Source of the DNA: Falsihalocynthiibacter arcticus
GTDB lineage: Bacteria > Pseudomonadota > Alphaproteobacteria > Rhodobacterales > Rhodobacteraceae
Length of the DNA: 64,000 bases
Assembly: GCF_000812665.2 (NCBI RefSeq)
Contig: NZ_CP014327.1
Location: forward strand, 682,001 to 746,000
Reading direction: 5' to 3'
This document shows, piece after piece, positions 32,494 through 41,730 of this stretch (position 1 is its first letter; every line of letters begins with the position of its first letter). The notes under the pieces are model-generated. The model was not told where the DNA came from. It saw only the letters and a program-made list of their open reading frames with translations, and searched no databases. A program made the position numbers and the translations under genes.

Positions 32494-34383
32494 ATGTTAC
32501 TCGACGCCGAAAGCGAAGCTATCGGAACACTCTTGTTGGAACGGGGCCTCTTAAGCCCCGACCAGCTTGATGCAGCGGAAGAACTTGCCATTAGTTGGAA
32601 CGTGTCGCTTGTAAAAGTCCTGCAGGCGCGCCGTTGGCTGACATCCGCCCAACTCTATACCCAGCTTGCACTTCACTATGACTTGCCGTTGATCAACTTG
32701 GTCGAGAATCGCGCCGATGACGCGCTCATCCGCAAATACGACCCGCGCATGATGAATGATCAAATGGCCGTTCCAATTGGGGTCAAAGATGGCGTTTTGA
32801 CTATCGCCACTTCTCGTCCTGGTCCTGCGACTTTGCTGCATATTCAGGATACCTATGGCCGTGACGTAGAAATTGTTGTGGCCTCGCCTTTCGATTTATC
32901 TTGGTCACTCCAGCGTGCTTTTCGTGAGCAACATTCGCACGAAGCAGTGTTCGCTTTAGCAGAGATCGATCCCGAAATGTCAGCCCAGCAGGTGGTTACC
33001 CCGCCACAAGTGCTGGTGATCTATTTGGTACTCTCAGCGTTTTTGCTCGGGCTGGCCTTTGCGCCAGTTGTTACGCTGATCGTTATAAACGTCTTCCTTA
33101 CCCTATTTTATACCGGAAATTTCCTGTTCAAGGCTATTCTCGTGTGGGTTGGTGGTGCGGCACAAGAAAGCTCCTCGCAAGCGATCGCCGCTGAAGCGGC
33201 CTTGCTGCGGGACGAAGACCTGCCCGTTTATACTGTCTTGGTTCCAATGTTCCGCGAACCCGAGGTCCTACCAATTTTGACGAAGGCCTTGAGGGATCTA
33301 GACTATCCCTTGGCAAAACTGGACATCAAAATCGTTCTTGAGGAAGGCGATCACGAAACGATCGATGCAGCCCGTAAACTTGATCTTGAAGCGGTGTTCG
33401 AAATCATCCGCGTGCCCGCCTCGCACCCCCAAACAAAACCAAAAGCCTGTAACTTTGCTCTGCGATATTCACAGGGCGATTTTCTTGTAATTTTTGATGC
33501 CGAGGACAAGCCAGAGCCCGACCAACTTAAGAAGGTGGTGGCGGCGTTCAACCAATCGCCAAAGAATACGGCCTGCATTCAATGCCGCTTGAACTATTAC
33601 AATGCGCGCGAAAACTGGCTTACCCGTATGTTTACGCTAGATTATTCACTTTGGTTTGACTTGATGCTTCCTGGGTTAGAGCGACTGGGAGTGCCGATTC
33701 CGTTGGGTGGAACGTCTAATCACTTTCGGATGGATGTTCTGCGAGAATTAAATGCATGGGATCCGTTTAATGTGACGGAGGACGCCGACCTGGGAATCCG
33801 CTTGACCCAAAAAGGCTATCGCGTTGGCGTCATCGATTCTACGACTTTTGAAGAGGCGAACGTTTCGATTCCTAACTGGATTCGCCAGCGCTCTCGGTGG
33901 GTCAAAGGCTACATGCAAACATTTTTGGTGCACAGTCGGCGACCTGTTCATCTGTGGCGTTCCATCGGAACGGCCGGTGTGCTTGGTTTCTTATTTTTTA
34001 TCGGCGGGACTTTTATGTCTGGCCTCCTAAATCCTTTGTTCTGGACAATTTTCGGGATCTGGATGGTGTTCGGCGCTGATGTCATATCGCCCTACTTTCC
34101 GCTACCGGTGCTCTATTTGTCGCTGCTCAACTTGTTGGCTGGAAATGGACTGTTAATCTACCTCACGATGGTTGCGCCCTTCCGGCGACGCTGGACCGAT
34201 TTGGCCCCGTGGGGAATTACGGTTGTCGGGTATTGGGTGTTGATGACCATCGCGTCCTACAAGGCATTGTCGCAACTGATCTTCAATCCGTTTTACTGGG
34301 AAAAAACCGAACACGGCCTCTCGAAATTCACAGCAGACGAGGTCGCCGAAGCCAGTCTTGAAGCTGAGGGAAGCGTTCGATGA
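32494..34383 (+). CDS. Processive GT2 glycosyltransferase with N-terminal MshEN-like domain
   Basis: 629-residue membrane glycosyltransferase. Residues ~5-155 resemble the GspE/MshE N-terminal domain (IGTLLLERGLLSPDQLDAAEEL, then LYTQLALHYDLPLINL), which binds cyclic-di-GMP in MshE and NfrB; the second half-motif is degenerate. Two helices (about 168-215) precede the GT2 domain (~235-440), which has YTVLVPMFREPEVL, the substrate Asp in VIFDAEDKPEPD, the acceptor motif NVTEDADLG and QRSRW (Q-x-x-R-W), the full set for a processive beta-glycosyltransferase. Four or more C-terminal helices form the channel. The domain order is the reverse of E. coli NfrB. It overlaps the next gene by 4 bp. Confidence 0.85.
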   Translation: MLLDAESEAIGTLLLERGLLSPDQLDAAEELAISWNVSLVKVLQARRWLTSAQLYTQLALHYDLPLINLVENRADDALIRKYDPRMMNDQMAVPIGVKDGVLTIATSRPGPATLLHIQDTYGRDVEIVVASPFDLSWSLQRAFREQHSHEAVFALAEIDPEMSAQQVVTPPQVLVIYLVLSAFLLGLAFAPVVTLIVINVFLTLFYTGNFLFKAILVWVGGAAQESSSQAIAAEAALLRDEDLPVYTVLVPMFREPEVLPILTKALRDLDYPLAKLDIKIVLEEGDHETIDAARKLDLEAVFEIIRVPASHPQTKPKACNFALRYSQGDFLVIFDAEDKPEPDQLKKVVAAFNQSPKNTACIQCRLNYYNARENWLTRMFTLDYSLWFDLMLPGLERLGVPIPLGGTSNHFRMDVLRELNAWDPFNVTEDADLGIRLTQKGYRVGVIDSTTFEEANVSIPNWIRQRSRWVKGYMQTFLVHSRRPVHLWRSIGTAGVLGFLFFIGGTFMSGLLNPLFWTIFGIWMVFGADVISPYFPLPVLYLSLLNLLAGNGLLIYLTMVAPFRRRWTDLAPWGITVVGYWVLMTIASYKALSQLIFNPFYWEKTEHGLSKFTADEVAEASLEAEGSVR

Positions 34384-35789
34384 ACCGCCTCGTTGGACAT
34401 ATCATCGCCTTTGTCGCGCTATTCTTAGTGCTTTTGGCAACCTTGGCTTGGGCCGAAGCAAACGGGTTTGTGGCCTCTCGTGTCACAACCCTTTGGGCCA
34501 AAGCAATCATCGAGGTGGACGGCGCCTCTACATTCAACGCAACAGACGCCTTCTTTCCGCCCCTACCCTTTATGCTAACGATCGCCCTGCAGTGGCTAAC
34601 TGGAGGAACGAGCGTCCCAACACCGTTTTTAATCTCGGCGGGACTTGGCACACTAACCCTCATTATGTGGTTTGGGAGCCTGCGTTTCAACGGTGGCGTT
34701 TCTGCCTTTACCAGCTATCTTGCTGTTGCATTATTAGCTTTAAACCCATTTTTCCTACGTAGTCTCGCAGATGGGCCCGAGAATATTCTAACGATGATCG
34801 GCACTTGGATCTTCGCGCGCGGCATCATCAACCTGCGCCTGACCGGGAATGCGCCTGATATGATGAAGGTTGCTGTAGGGTTACTTATTGTTTCGATGTC
34901 CAACAGCTATGGAGTGTTGATCTGTCTTGGCGCTATGCCTTTCATGATCGTCGCTGCCCGCCCCAGCATGCTTGTTGCTTCATCGACCGGCTACCTCATT
35001 GCTATGTTTTACCCAGTCGTCGCAGCGGCTTTGTCTTTGTTATTTGTTAGCAAAATTTTCAATTCATCGCTCGTACCGCTTTTAACCGAAGATCCCATAG
35101 AAATCTCGGTTTGGGGACATATTATAGTTTTGCTTGGCTTGACCCCGATTGCCCTCGTGGCAATTTTCCGAAATATTTTCATCATGCGGTATTTTATGCC
35201 GCTCATTGCGTCCTTTGCGACGATCCTCAGCGCCTATTTTCTCAACACATTCTTTCACGTGGAAGCAGACCCAGCATTGGCCATCGCTCCGATGCTCGCA
35301 GTGGTCGCAGTCGCCATTCGGCATTGGCCGAAATTTTCCCTGCGTGAACCCATAATCATCTCGCTTTTGGCGCTCGGATTGCTGCTATCGACGTTTTCCT
35401 TCCGAGTTGGGCCAGAAGGCGAAACTTCTGCTTGGGTCGCAGCTATGCAAGGCAAAAAACTCGTGAATGCAAATTTGACTAAAGATGTCGTAACGTTTCT
35501 GGCGACAAAAGATGGTATCCTTGTAGATATCGAAAGAAATCCTGAGATAGTTCCTGCAATTGGTGATATGCAGAAGCTCATCGTTTCAGGACAAACGGTA
35601 TATGATTGGGCATTGGAGGGCGGGATACTGCGCGCGAATTACGTTTTGGTTCAGAACTCGGCAAATCTGGCCGTGGTCACCGACCGGATTTTGCGTAGAT
35701 ACCCCGAACTTTTGACCGATCAATTGGTGCAGTATAAAGAAGTTTTTCAGAATGCCCGATGGCGGGTATTTGAAAGGACTAAACCGTGA
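34380..35789 (+). CDS. Polytopic membrane protein, GT-C (PMT)-like
   Basis: 469 residues with about ten hydrophobic helices up to ~residue 345 and a soluble C-terminal part of ~120 residues. The first extracytoplasmic loop contains EVDGAS and TDAFFPPLPFML, which recalls the acidic residue and PPL motif of dolichyl-phosphate-mannose-type (GT-C) transferases, but the overall match is weak. Start codon overlaps the GT2 stop (ATGA, 34380-34383), so it is co-translated with the synthase. It may decorate or export the polymer. I do not recognise a specific family. Confidence 0.72.
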   Translation: MNRLVGHIIAFVALFLVLLATLAWAEANGFVASRVTTLWAKAIIEVDGASTFNATDAFFPPLPFMLTIALQWLTGGTSVPTPFLISAGLGTLTLIMWFGSLRFNGGVSAFTSYLAVALLALNPFFLRSLADGPENILTMIGTWIFARGIINLRLTGNAPDMMKVAVGLLIVSMSNSYGVLICLGAMPFMIVAARPSMLVASSTGYLIAMFYPVVAAALSLLFVSKIFNSSLVPLLTEDPIEISVWGHIIVLLGLTPIALVAIFRNIFIMRYFMPLIASFATILSAYFLNTFFHVEADPALAIAPMLAVVAVAIRHWPKFSLREPIIISLLALGLLLSTFSFRVGPEGETSAWVAAMQGKKLVNANLTKDVVTFLATKDGILVDIERNPEIVPAIGDMQKLIVSGQTVYDWALEGGILRANYVLVQNSANLAVVTDRILRRYPELLTDQLVQYKEVFQNARWRVFERTKP

Positions 35790-35799
35790 GGATATCGCA

Positions 35800-36750
35800 A
35801 TGAATCAACGCATAATCGCTGTAGACGACTCTGATATCGCTCAGGAGTTCATCCGCATTAACCTTGCCGAATTAGGGTTTAATGATGTTGTAGGCTTTAT
35901 GAGTCCGCGCGAAGCCCTCAGCTCATTCGAAAAAGGCCCAGCATCCGCTGACCTCATTCTGCTTGATATCATGATGCCAGAGATGGATGGAATTGAGCTT
36001 TGCGCACGAATTCGTGTGATCGATGCATGGCGCGATATTCCCATCATCATGTTGACCAGTCGCATGGACATAGAATCCTTGTCTCGCGCCTTTATGGCAG
36101 GCGCAAATGACTATGTGACCAAACCCTTTAACAGAATCGAACTCCAAGCACGTATGCGGAGCTGTCTGCGCCTTAAGTCCGAAATGGATCGGCGGCGGGC
36201 GGGCGAGCGTCGTGGTTCCCGCACGACTGCATCCACCTTAACTGCCGACGTATCGCCGCATGTTCGGGATGTCGTTGGCACAAAGGCTAGCCTTCAGGCC
36301 GATTTTCTTTCTATGAACGCTGAAACGCGGGCAATGACAGGTATGGTTGTCCTGAAAATCGACGATATTAAGCCGGAAAACGATCTGCAAGCTTCTCAGG
36401 CCGCAGACGTTATCCGGCAAGTTTCAAAAACCGTCGCAAAGGTCGCCATCCCAGCAGGAGATAGCTTCGTTCATTGGGATAATGACTTGTTTTGCCTCGC
36501 GGCCACAGGCGCCACGGTAGGTGAATTGGAAAGCCGCGCTAAAGTATTTATAGATGCAGTGGATGCCGCTGCCCTTACCTTGACTGACACATGGAGCAAA
36601 ACGCAAGTAACGCTCAGTGCCGCTATTGCCCCTGCAAACGGCGGAACGCTCGCAAATAACCTTGCCCAAGCGATTCAAGCGGTTAATGCGGCAAGCAGGG
36701 ATCGCCTATCCAGCCTTGTGACCGTCGTCAATGAACAGGATCAGCATTAA
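35800..36750 (+). CDS. Response regulator with degenerate GGDEF-like output
   Basis: 316 residues, ATG at 35800 behind GAGGAT; the frame could extend to 35752 inside the previous gene. The receiver (1-120) is complete: DDS near residue 9, phosphoacceptor Asp in LLDIMMPEMDG near 55, Lys in YVTKPFNR near 107. A ~165-residue C-terminal domain has a GGDEF-like outline (FLSMNAETRAMTGMVVLKID, SFVHWDNDLFCLAATG), but the GG(D/E)EF catalytic loop is replaced by HWDNDLF. It should not make cyclic-di-GMP; it may bind a nucleotide or protein partner. It lies between the GT-C-like protein and the kinase, so it could link phosphorylation to synthase activity. Confidence 0.8.
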   Translation: MNQRIIAVDDSDIAQEFIRINLAELGFNDVVGFMSPREALSSFEKGPASADLILLDIMMPEMDGIELCARIRVIDAWRDIPIIMLTSRMDIESLSRAFMAGANDYVTKPFNRIELQARMRSCLRLKSEMDRRRAGERRGSRTTASTLTADVSPHVRDVVGTKASLQADFLSMNAETRAMTGMVVLKIDDIKPENDLQASQAADVIRQVSKTVAKVAIPAGDSFVHWDNDLFCLAATGATVGELESRAKVFIDAVDAAALTLTDTWSKTQVTLSAAIAPANGGTLANNLAQAIQAVNAASRDRLSSLVTVVNEQDQH

Positions 36751-36755
36751 TAATA

Positions 36756-38741
36756 ATGTCCAGAAAACATGAGACGAAGTATCCTACCACGCCCACGCCT
36801 CGCTCGGGGAAGTCCTTCGCGGGTCTAATTCTTGTTTTGGTTACGCTATTCGCTGTTTCAATGACTCTCCTGATTCGCGCGGATTCTAAGCGGTCCCAAA
36901 CGGAAGCAGAGTTTCAGCTAACCTATTTTGCTGAACTCTTTAGCCAATCCGTAGAATCCTCAATTACCCTTGCCAATGTTCAAATGTGGAACATGATCAA
37001 CCGCATTGGGTACTTGCCGCTAACAACAACGGAGTCAATCGAAGCGCGCTCTGGCAAAATGATCCGCAATACGCTTGATAGCATCGAACAAATAGACAGC
37101 GTTGTGTTGATTGATCCAACCGGAAATGTGGCCTGGGCAACGACCGAGGCCCTTATTGGGCAGAACCTTTCGGATCGGGAGTATTTCCAACGCGCCATTA
37201 AGCTTTCCCACGGTGAGTTTTTCGTTGGTGTCCCAATAATTGCGCGCGGCACTGGCCGTCGACTTACACCAGTCGCTTGGCCATTGGTTTCACGCTCTGG
37301 TTTGGTGCACGGCGTTGTCGTGTCTTCGCTTGGCGAAAGCTATTTTTCAAATCTTCTGACTTTAAAAGACGTCCCAGAGGACATGGCAGTGAGTGTCCTT
37401 GCTTCGAATGGCGAAGCCGCTTTTATTTCGCGTGATGGTTCAACCGAAGAGGTTATAATTGCGACAAATAACGTCTCTTCTCTGGGGATGACCGCCCATG
37501 TCACCCGAAATCGCGATGCCGTAATGGCTGGGTTTACTCAGAGGACAACTGTATTTTCCATCATTGCAATTACCCTATTTGCCACCGCAATTGGGGCGGG
37601 AATCGGATCGCATACAAAATCGCTTCAACTCGCGGATGGGTTAGAGCGATTGCAAAACCACACCAATCGAATCCGCGCCGCCCAACGTGAATTCGACACA
37701 GTGTTTGAAAACGTAGGCGACGGGATTGTAATATTCGACGAAAATGGAAAACTTGCGCGCTCCAACAAAAAAGCCCGCGAGTTTTTGCGAAAAACGGATG
37801 ATGAGACGACGGTGAACTACCTTCGCTCAAAGCTGCCCGACTTCTCGCAAATAGAAAGCGACTTTGCCGTCCACCAACTCGTGCTCCCCCATGCGAGCGA
37901 AGAGGACAACGAACAACAGGTGCAGTGTCGCGTAATGAAGCTAGAGACCAACGGCCAGCAGATCGCTTACTGCGTACTAACGGACGTGAGTGCCGAACAA
38001 CGACTTTCAGCTGCACGGACCAATTTTGTGACCTCAATCAATCACGAACTCAGAACCCCACTGACGTCCCTTTCGGGGGCCATTGACATGCTTCAACAAC
38101 GTTTCTCACAAGATTTACCCGTAGGTGCGGACAAGCTAGTTGCAATGGCTTCGCGGAATGCAGACCGACTTCTTATTCTCGTGAATGACATTTTGACCCT
38201 CCAAGCCATCGATCAGGGGCAACTCAACGTGAGGTCAGTACCGCTTTCAATCGACGAGGCATTGGACGAGGCCGTCGAAATAAATTCAGGGTATGGGGTT
38301 CGTTTTAAAGTTTCTCTGGTCCGTCGACCAACAGAGGCGGGTATAATCCTCGCTGATCCGGATCGTATGCAGCAGATTTTCTCGAACCTGATCTCGAACG
38401 CTATCAAATACTCCCCTATGAATGGAACGGTCACCATTGGCGCAACTCAATCGGATGGCATGGTTGAGTTTTTTGTGAGTGATGACGGGCCAGGGATACC
38501 GATTTCTGCAAGCGACAAGATTTTCGATAGATTTGCAAAACCCCTTCATGCAAGGGGTATTCAGGCCAGCGGAACCGGTTTGGGATTGGCTATCACAAAA
38601 CAACTCGTAGAACGTCAAGACGGTACAATAACTTTTCAATCTCAAATGGCCAGCGAGGCATCAGAGGCGCATGGAACAACGTTCTATGTTATGCTTAAAC
38701 TTCACGGTTTAGAGACCAACCAAAAGGTAGTGACGGCATGA
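36756..38741 (+). CDS. Membrane sensor histidine kinase (CACHE-PAS-HisKA-HATPase)
   Basis: 661 residues. TM1 (~22-42) and TM2 (~268-288) bracket a double-CACHE-type periplasmic domain (~60-260; IDSVVLIDPTGNVAWATTE and SDREYFQRAI are the typical strand/helix elements). A PAS domain (~310-420) is followed by HisKA with phospho-His in FVTSINHELRTPLTSLSG, and HATPase with N box NLISNAIKYSP, DDGPGIP and GTGLGLAITKQLV. No receiver is fused. It overlaps the next receiver gene by 4 bp. CACHE domains bind small extracellular metabolites, so the polysaccharide operon is probably switched by an external solute. Confidence 0.88.
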   Translation: MSRKHETKYPTTPTPRSGKSFAGLILVLVTLFAVSMTLLIRADSKRSQTEAEFQLTYFAELFSQSVESSITLANVQMWNMINRIGYLPLTTTESIEARSGKMIRNTLDSIEQIDSVVLIDPTGNVAWATTEALIGQNLSDREYFQRAIKLSHGEFFVGVPIIARGTGRRLTPVAWPLVSRSGLVHGVVVSSLGESYFSNLLTLKDVPEDMAVSVLASNGEAAFISRDGSTEEVIIATNNVSSLGMTAHVTRNRDAVMAGFTQRTTVFSIIAITLFATAIGAGIGSHTKSLQLADGLERLQNHTNRIRAAQREFDTVFENVGDGIVIFDENGKLARSNKKAREFLRKTDDETTVNYLRSKLPDFSQIESDFAVHQLVLPHASEEDNEQQVQCRVMKLETNGQQIAYCVLTDVSAEQRLSAARTNFVTSINHELRTPLTSLSGAIDMLQQRFSQDLPVGADKLVAMASRNADRLLILVNDILTLQAIDQGQLNVRSVPLSIDEALDEAVEINSGYGVRFKVSLVRRPTEAGIILADPDRMQQIFSNLISNAIKYSPMNGTVTIGATQSDGMVEFFVSDDGPGIPISASDKIFDRFAKPLHARGIQASGTGLGLAITKQLVERQDGTITFQSQMASEASEAHGTTFYVMLKLHGLETNQKVVTA

Positions 38742-39094
38742 GGGTTCTTTTCGTTGACGATGAAGCAGATATCCTCGAACTTATAGAAATTGCGATAGAC
38801 TTCGAAGATGACATCCATCCGGTTTTCGCTCCGAGTGGGCTAGAGGCCATCGAACTCATCCAAGCTGAACCCTTCGACGTTATAGTCCTTGATGTTATGA
38901 TGCCTTGGCCGGACGGACCGGAAGTGCTGCGCATTGCGCGCTCGGCAGAAAACCAAAATAATGCCAAGATCGTTATGTGCACTGCTAAAACATCGCCTGA
39001 AGACGAACAAGAACTTAGGGCATTAGGGGCCGATCACGTGTTGCACAAGCCATTTAAACCTTTGAAATTGGCCGATTACCTACGAAATCTCTAA
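38738..39094 (+). CDS. Single-domain response regulator
   Basis: 118-residue receiver-only protein. It has DDEAD near residue 6, phosphoacceptor Asp in VIVLDVMMPWPDG near 52, the Thr switch in VMCTAKTS and Lys in VLHKPFKP. ATGA overlap with the kinase (38738-38741) indicates co-translation. Lacking an output domain, it likely passes phosphate from the kinase to the Hpt protein at the head of the operon, completing a four-step phosphorelay to the REC-GGDEF-like protein. This order is inference. Confidence 0.87.
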   Translation: MRVLFVDDEADILELIEIAIDFEDDIHPVFAPSGLEAIELIQAEPFDVIVLDVMMPWPDGPEVLRIARSAENQNNAKIVMCTAKTSPEDEQELRALGADHVLHKPFKPLKLADYLRNL

Positions 39095-39407
39095 CAGGTT
39101 GTGATCGACGATGTTCTATCCTGAACACCATGAACTCTTGATAAACATAAGCCATCATCACATGCGTCAAACCGACGACTGACCGAAGTCCCAAGTCTCC
39201 TCCAGCTTTGCGCGGTGCCCTTGGGCTAAACTGCGCTTACCCCCAAACTCGTTAAAGAGATCTAAGTACATACGCCAACGTAATGAAGCTCAAACGCAAC
39301 CATAACCAAGCCGCCAGCAGGCTAAAATTCCGACTCGCTGGCCCAGATTGAGCTTTGCTTCACCCTCACTCAATTATACGTCTCAATCCTGTTTTTTTTG
39401 CCTTCCC
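39095..39407. other. Intergenic region after the exopolysaccharide-type operon
   Basis: 313 bp with no gene, no clear rho-independent terminator and no repeat recognised; AT-rich, with T8 at 39391-39398 just before the IS3 relic. Confidence 0.4.
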
Positions 39408-39567
39408 CCAAATTCGTGTAGGGTCCGCCCAACAAAAGGACGGGCGAATGAAGGCACGATTTACGGATGAACAGATTATAGCGACGGGCAAGGAGCAGGG
39501 AACTGGCAAGAAGACCGCGGATGTATATCGGCATGGAGCCGCCCGAACTAGCTCAGATCATGCGTGA
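39408..39567 (+). mobile_element. IS3-family orfA relic (second copy)
   Basis: GTCCGCCCAACAAAAGGACG at 39422 and the following ATG (39448) reading MKARFTDEQIIA, then KKTADVYRHG, match the 5' end of the element at 29074-29137. After about 30 codons it diverges and stops (39567). No orfB and no opposite terminus are present. Confidence 0.7.
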
Positions 39568-40000
39568 GAGGATCGCAGGAGGAGACGTCCTCCTCGCATT
39601 GTTTGACGGGCGAATATCCCACCATAGCGTAATCGTTGATTTGTCCCCGACTCGGATATCCGCCACGTAACACATCCATTGCAGCGTTCTCACAACGAGA
39701 TCTGTATTCGGTTTGCGACCCCTTGAACGGTCCATCCGGAAAGTGTCTTGGACGGCGAACGCCGACCGAAGCCTTCAACGAAGTAATAAGAAAGCTGAGA
39801 TAGACAAAATATCGCGGCCTATTCTTTAAAAAATGGGATCATAAATCGCGTAAGAATGCATACACTAATCAAGCTATAAAATATTCTTGCGGATTACGGA
39901 TAGTGGAGTCGATATTGGCTACCTATTATAACGAGCCATTTGCGAAATCTCTGATCGGATACTGATCGGGCGTAAAACCAATCCGAAAGGCGATAATCTG
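39568..40000. other. Intergenic region without recognised gene
   Basis: 433 bp. A minus-strand frame (39548-39778) shows NAAMDVLRGGYPSRGQIND but has no ribosome site and no recognised family, and the sequence after 39780 is AT-rich and promoter-like for the hydrolase at 40001. A short palindromic GGAGGAGACGTCCTCC occurs at 39580-39595. Confidence 0.35.
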
Positions 40001-41644
40001 ATGCGTGTAAAATGCCAAAGCCTCTCCTTAAAGCAATTTCCTAGCCAATTTTCGTGGGTATCCACCAAAGAACTGCTGCCAGTGCAAAGGTTGGCGCGGG
40101 GCACCACTCTGGCTATATTCTCAATTCTTGGTACAATTCAATTTGCCGCCTTGTCTGTGGCGCAGGAACCGGCGCCCCCCATCCCAACCGAACAAATCAC
40201 GGATGCGATCGACCAGCTCGACGATCTTGCCCAGATTGCAATGGCTGGAACAAATGTGCCCGGTCTTGCGCTCGCCGTAGTCCATCAGGGCAAGGTTGTT
40301 TATGCAAAAGGATATGGTGTCCGCGAATTGGGAAAGACAGGAATTATTGATACCGATACCGTTTTCCAAATCGCTTCGCTCTCAAAATCGATTGCGGCCA
40401 GTGTTGTCGCCCAGCAGGTTGGGGAAGGTGTCGTAAATTGGGACGATCCTGTTCAAAAATATTTACCGTGGTTTCAACTTCAAGACCCGTGGGTCGGCGA
40501 ACATGTCAGTATCGGAGATTTCTTTGCTCATCGGTCCGGCCTACCCGATCATGCCGGAGACGATCTGGATGATCTTGGATTTGACCGACAGTCTATATTG
40601 GAACGACTGCGATACATTCCGCTCGCCTCATTTCGTGACACCTATGCCTATACGAATTTCGGCCTAACCGCAGGAGCAGAAGCCGTGGCCGCCGCGTCGG
40701 GCCAAGACTGGGCAAGCCTATCTGAAAACACGATTTACGCGCCGCTTGGCATGGTATCGACAAGTTCGCGGTTTGACGATTTTATCGCCCAAGACAATCA
40801 GGCGGTCGGGCATACACTTGTCGATGGTGAGTTCAGGCCAATCCTGCAACGTATGCCCGACTCACAATCTCCCGCTGGTGGCGTCAGCACAACCATTAAC
40901 GATTTTTCGCGCTGGATGATTATGATGTTGTCGGAAGGCCGTTTTGAAGGCGAGGTTATTATCGATGAAGCTGCATTGGTCCCCGCACTCACACCGCAAG
41001 TTATTTCCCGGCGTCCCGCCACAATAGGCAGCATCCCGGGTTTCTATGGCTATGGGACTGGCGTTGCGATCACGCCATCCGGTCGCACCATGCTTAGCCA
41101 TTCGGGTGCCTTTATTCTGGGGTCTGGTACAAACTACATGATGTTGCCGTCAGAGAATCTTGGCATCGCCGTTTTTACCAATGGCGCACCGGTCGGCGCT
41201 GCGGAAGCCTTAAGCGCGCAGTTTATGGACTTGGTCCAATATCGGGAAGTTCAGCGCGATTGGCTCGCTGGGTACCAAGGTCTTTTCAAAGAGATGACAG
41301 CACCAATTGGCGATTTCCATGGGATAGAGCCACCTTCAAACCCCGCGCCGCCTGTTGCGTTGGAAAGGCTGGAAGGGGTATATGACAGCAGTTATTTTGG
41401 TCCTGCACAGATGGATCTGCGTGATGGTGCACTGGTGTTGACCCTCGGCCCAGACGGGCAGAAATTCCAGTTGCAGCACTGGGATGGCGACGTCTTTTAC
41501 TTTTCCGCCTTTAACGAAAACATGCCATCGGGCTCAGTTTCATCACTGACATTCGGCATATCGGATGAGGGCACCGCGATGTCGTTCACCGTGGAGTTTC
41601 TAAATGAGTTCGGGCTTGGGGTCTTTAAACGACAAGCCCAATGA
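40001..41644 (+). CDS. Exported serine hydrolase (class C beta-lactamase/PBP4-like)
   Basis: 547 residues. A long N-terminus precedes the hydrophobic export segment (~36-54, IFSILGTIQFAALSVAQE). The beta-lactamase-related domain (about 65-420) has nucleophile Ser in SLSK, Tyr in YTNFG, and the third motif HSG in LSHSGAF. A C-terminal lipocalin-like module (~455-545, GVYDSSYFGPAQMDLRDG) occurs in many esterase/peptidase members. It is predicted to be a periplasmic peptidase or esterase; beta-lactamase activity is not implied. Two homologues follow at 41731 and 43806, making a cluster of paralogues. The start at 40001 has a weak ribosome site. Confidence 0.85.
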   Translation: MRVKCQSLSLKQFPSQFSWVSTKELLPVQRLARGTTLAIFSILGTIQFAALSVAQEPAPPIPTEQITDAIDQLDDLAQIAMAGTNVPGLALAVVHQGKVVYAKGYGVRELGKTGIIDTDTVFQIASLSKSIAASVVAQQVGEGVVNWDDPVQKYLPWFQLQDPWVGEHVSIGDFFAHRSGLPDHAGDDLDDLGFDRQSILERLRYIPLASFRDTYAYTNFGLTAGAEAVAAASGQDWASLSENTIYAPLGMVSTSSRFDDFIAQDNQAVGHTLVDGEFRPILQRMPDSQSPAGGVSTTINDFSRWMIMMLSEGRFEGEVIIDEAALVPALTPQVISRRPATIGSIPGFYGYGTGVAITPSGRTMLSHSGAFILGSGTNYMMLPSENLGIAVFTNGAPVGAAEALSAQFMDLVQYREVQRDWLAGYQGLFKEMTAPIGDFHGIEPPSNPAPPVALERLEGVYDSSYFGPAQMDLRDGALVLTLGPDGQKFQLQHWDGDVFYFSAFNENMPSGSVSSLTFGISDEGTAMSFTVEFLNEFGLGVFKRQAQ

Positions 41645-41730
41645 AGCAAAATCCTGATCGCTAAAATGGTGAGGTTAATATAGCGGCCTTAAAATTGATT
41701 ACTAGTCGGGGTCAGAACTGCGAGTTTTCC

